A stretch of DNA of 64,000 nt, taken from the NCBI GenBank assembly GCA_002692855.1, contig NZMJ01000012.1:192506-256505 (forward strand), in the 5' to 3' direction. The notes beneath the pieces are model-generated. The model was given only the letters and a program-made list of their open reading frames with translations, did not search any database and had not been told where the DNA came from. Source of the stretch: Maricaulis sp. (GTDB lineage: Bacteria; Pseudomonadota; Alphaproteobacteria; Caulobacterales; Maricaulaceae). The translations under genes and the position numbers were made by a program. Positions 62,149 through 64,000 of this stretch are shown here, piece after piece (positions within the stretch are counted from its first letter, which is position 1; every line of letters begins with the position of its first letter).

Positions 62149-64000
<1,852 letters not shown>

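Overview
The window is chromosomal DNA of a GC-rich, Gram-negative alphaproteobacterium. Supporting signs are an apparent SAM-II riboswitch ahead of methionine genes, an HWE-type kinase, a UrcA-family protein, a glutathione-dependent formaldehyde pathway, the outer-membrane pair TamA/TamB and very compact gene packing. A marine or prosthecate group such as Maricaulales/Hyphomonadaceae would fit, but I cannot fix the genus from sequence alone. I see no rRNA, tRNA, prophage, insertion sequence, CRISPR array or plasmid gene. The window opens inside a pentapeptide-repeat gene and closes inside a dual-ATPase peptide transporter gene.

Layout. 1-6 kb: one-carbon metabolism. A minus-strand operon (formaldehyde dehydrogenase, VOC protein, S-formylglutathione hydrolase, glutaminase) stands head to head with formate-tetrahydrofolate ligase, so formaldehyde could be taken to formate and then formyl-THF. 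6-11 kb: a TetR-controlled RND efflux operon with a good operator. 11-19 kb: PutP-type symporter, a persulfide-sensor-like ArsR protein, small secreted proteins, a NarL-type two-component pair, a BON-MscS channel and topoisomerase IB. 19-24 kb: PRC-barrel and Pmp3 proteins, then a tandem double-TetR regulator facing a fused beta-oxidation enzyme. 24-30 kb: molybdate uptake (modABC) converging on a molybdenum-cofactor operon (moaA-moaD-moaE-moaB-moaC-moeA). 30-35 kb: a hybrid HWE kinase, then a glutaryl-CoA catabolic operon. 35-40 kb: a palindromic intergenic repeat, a second sodium symporter, a KefC-like antiporter, a membrane-anchored AraC regulator and a UrcA protein.

40-44 kb: promoter, SAM-II riboswitch and hom-metX-metB, which together make a SAM-controlled route from aspartate semialdehyde to cystathionine. 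44-48 kb: an iron-dependent dioxygenase facing a lipoprotein of unknown function, then an acyl-CoA synthetase and an acyl desaturase. 48-56 kb: cell-envelope genes tamA-tamB and an L,D-transpeptidase. 56-59 kb: a MacAB-like export operon. 59-62 kb: a soluble five-PAS histidine kinase. 62-64 kb: the start of a YejF-type peptide ABC transporter ATPase.

No wholly new multi-gene system is evident. The most interesting items are the double-TetR protein with a three-half-site candidate operator in its divergent promoter region, the SAM-II riboswitch placed exactly at a predicted transcription start, the orphan persulfide-sensor-like ArsR regulator, the MacA-like adaptor carrying an LTxxQ-type insertion, and the BON-MscS fusion. 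Functional calls rest on motifs, length and context read by eye; no database search was run.
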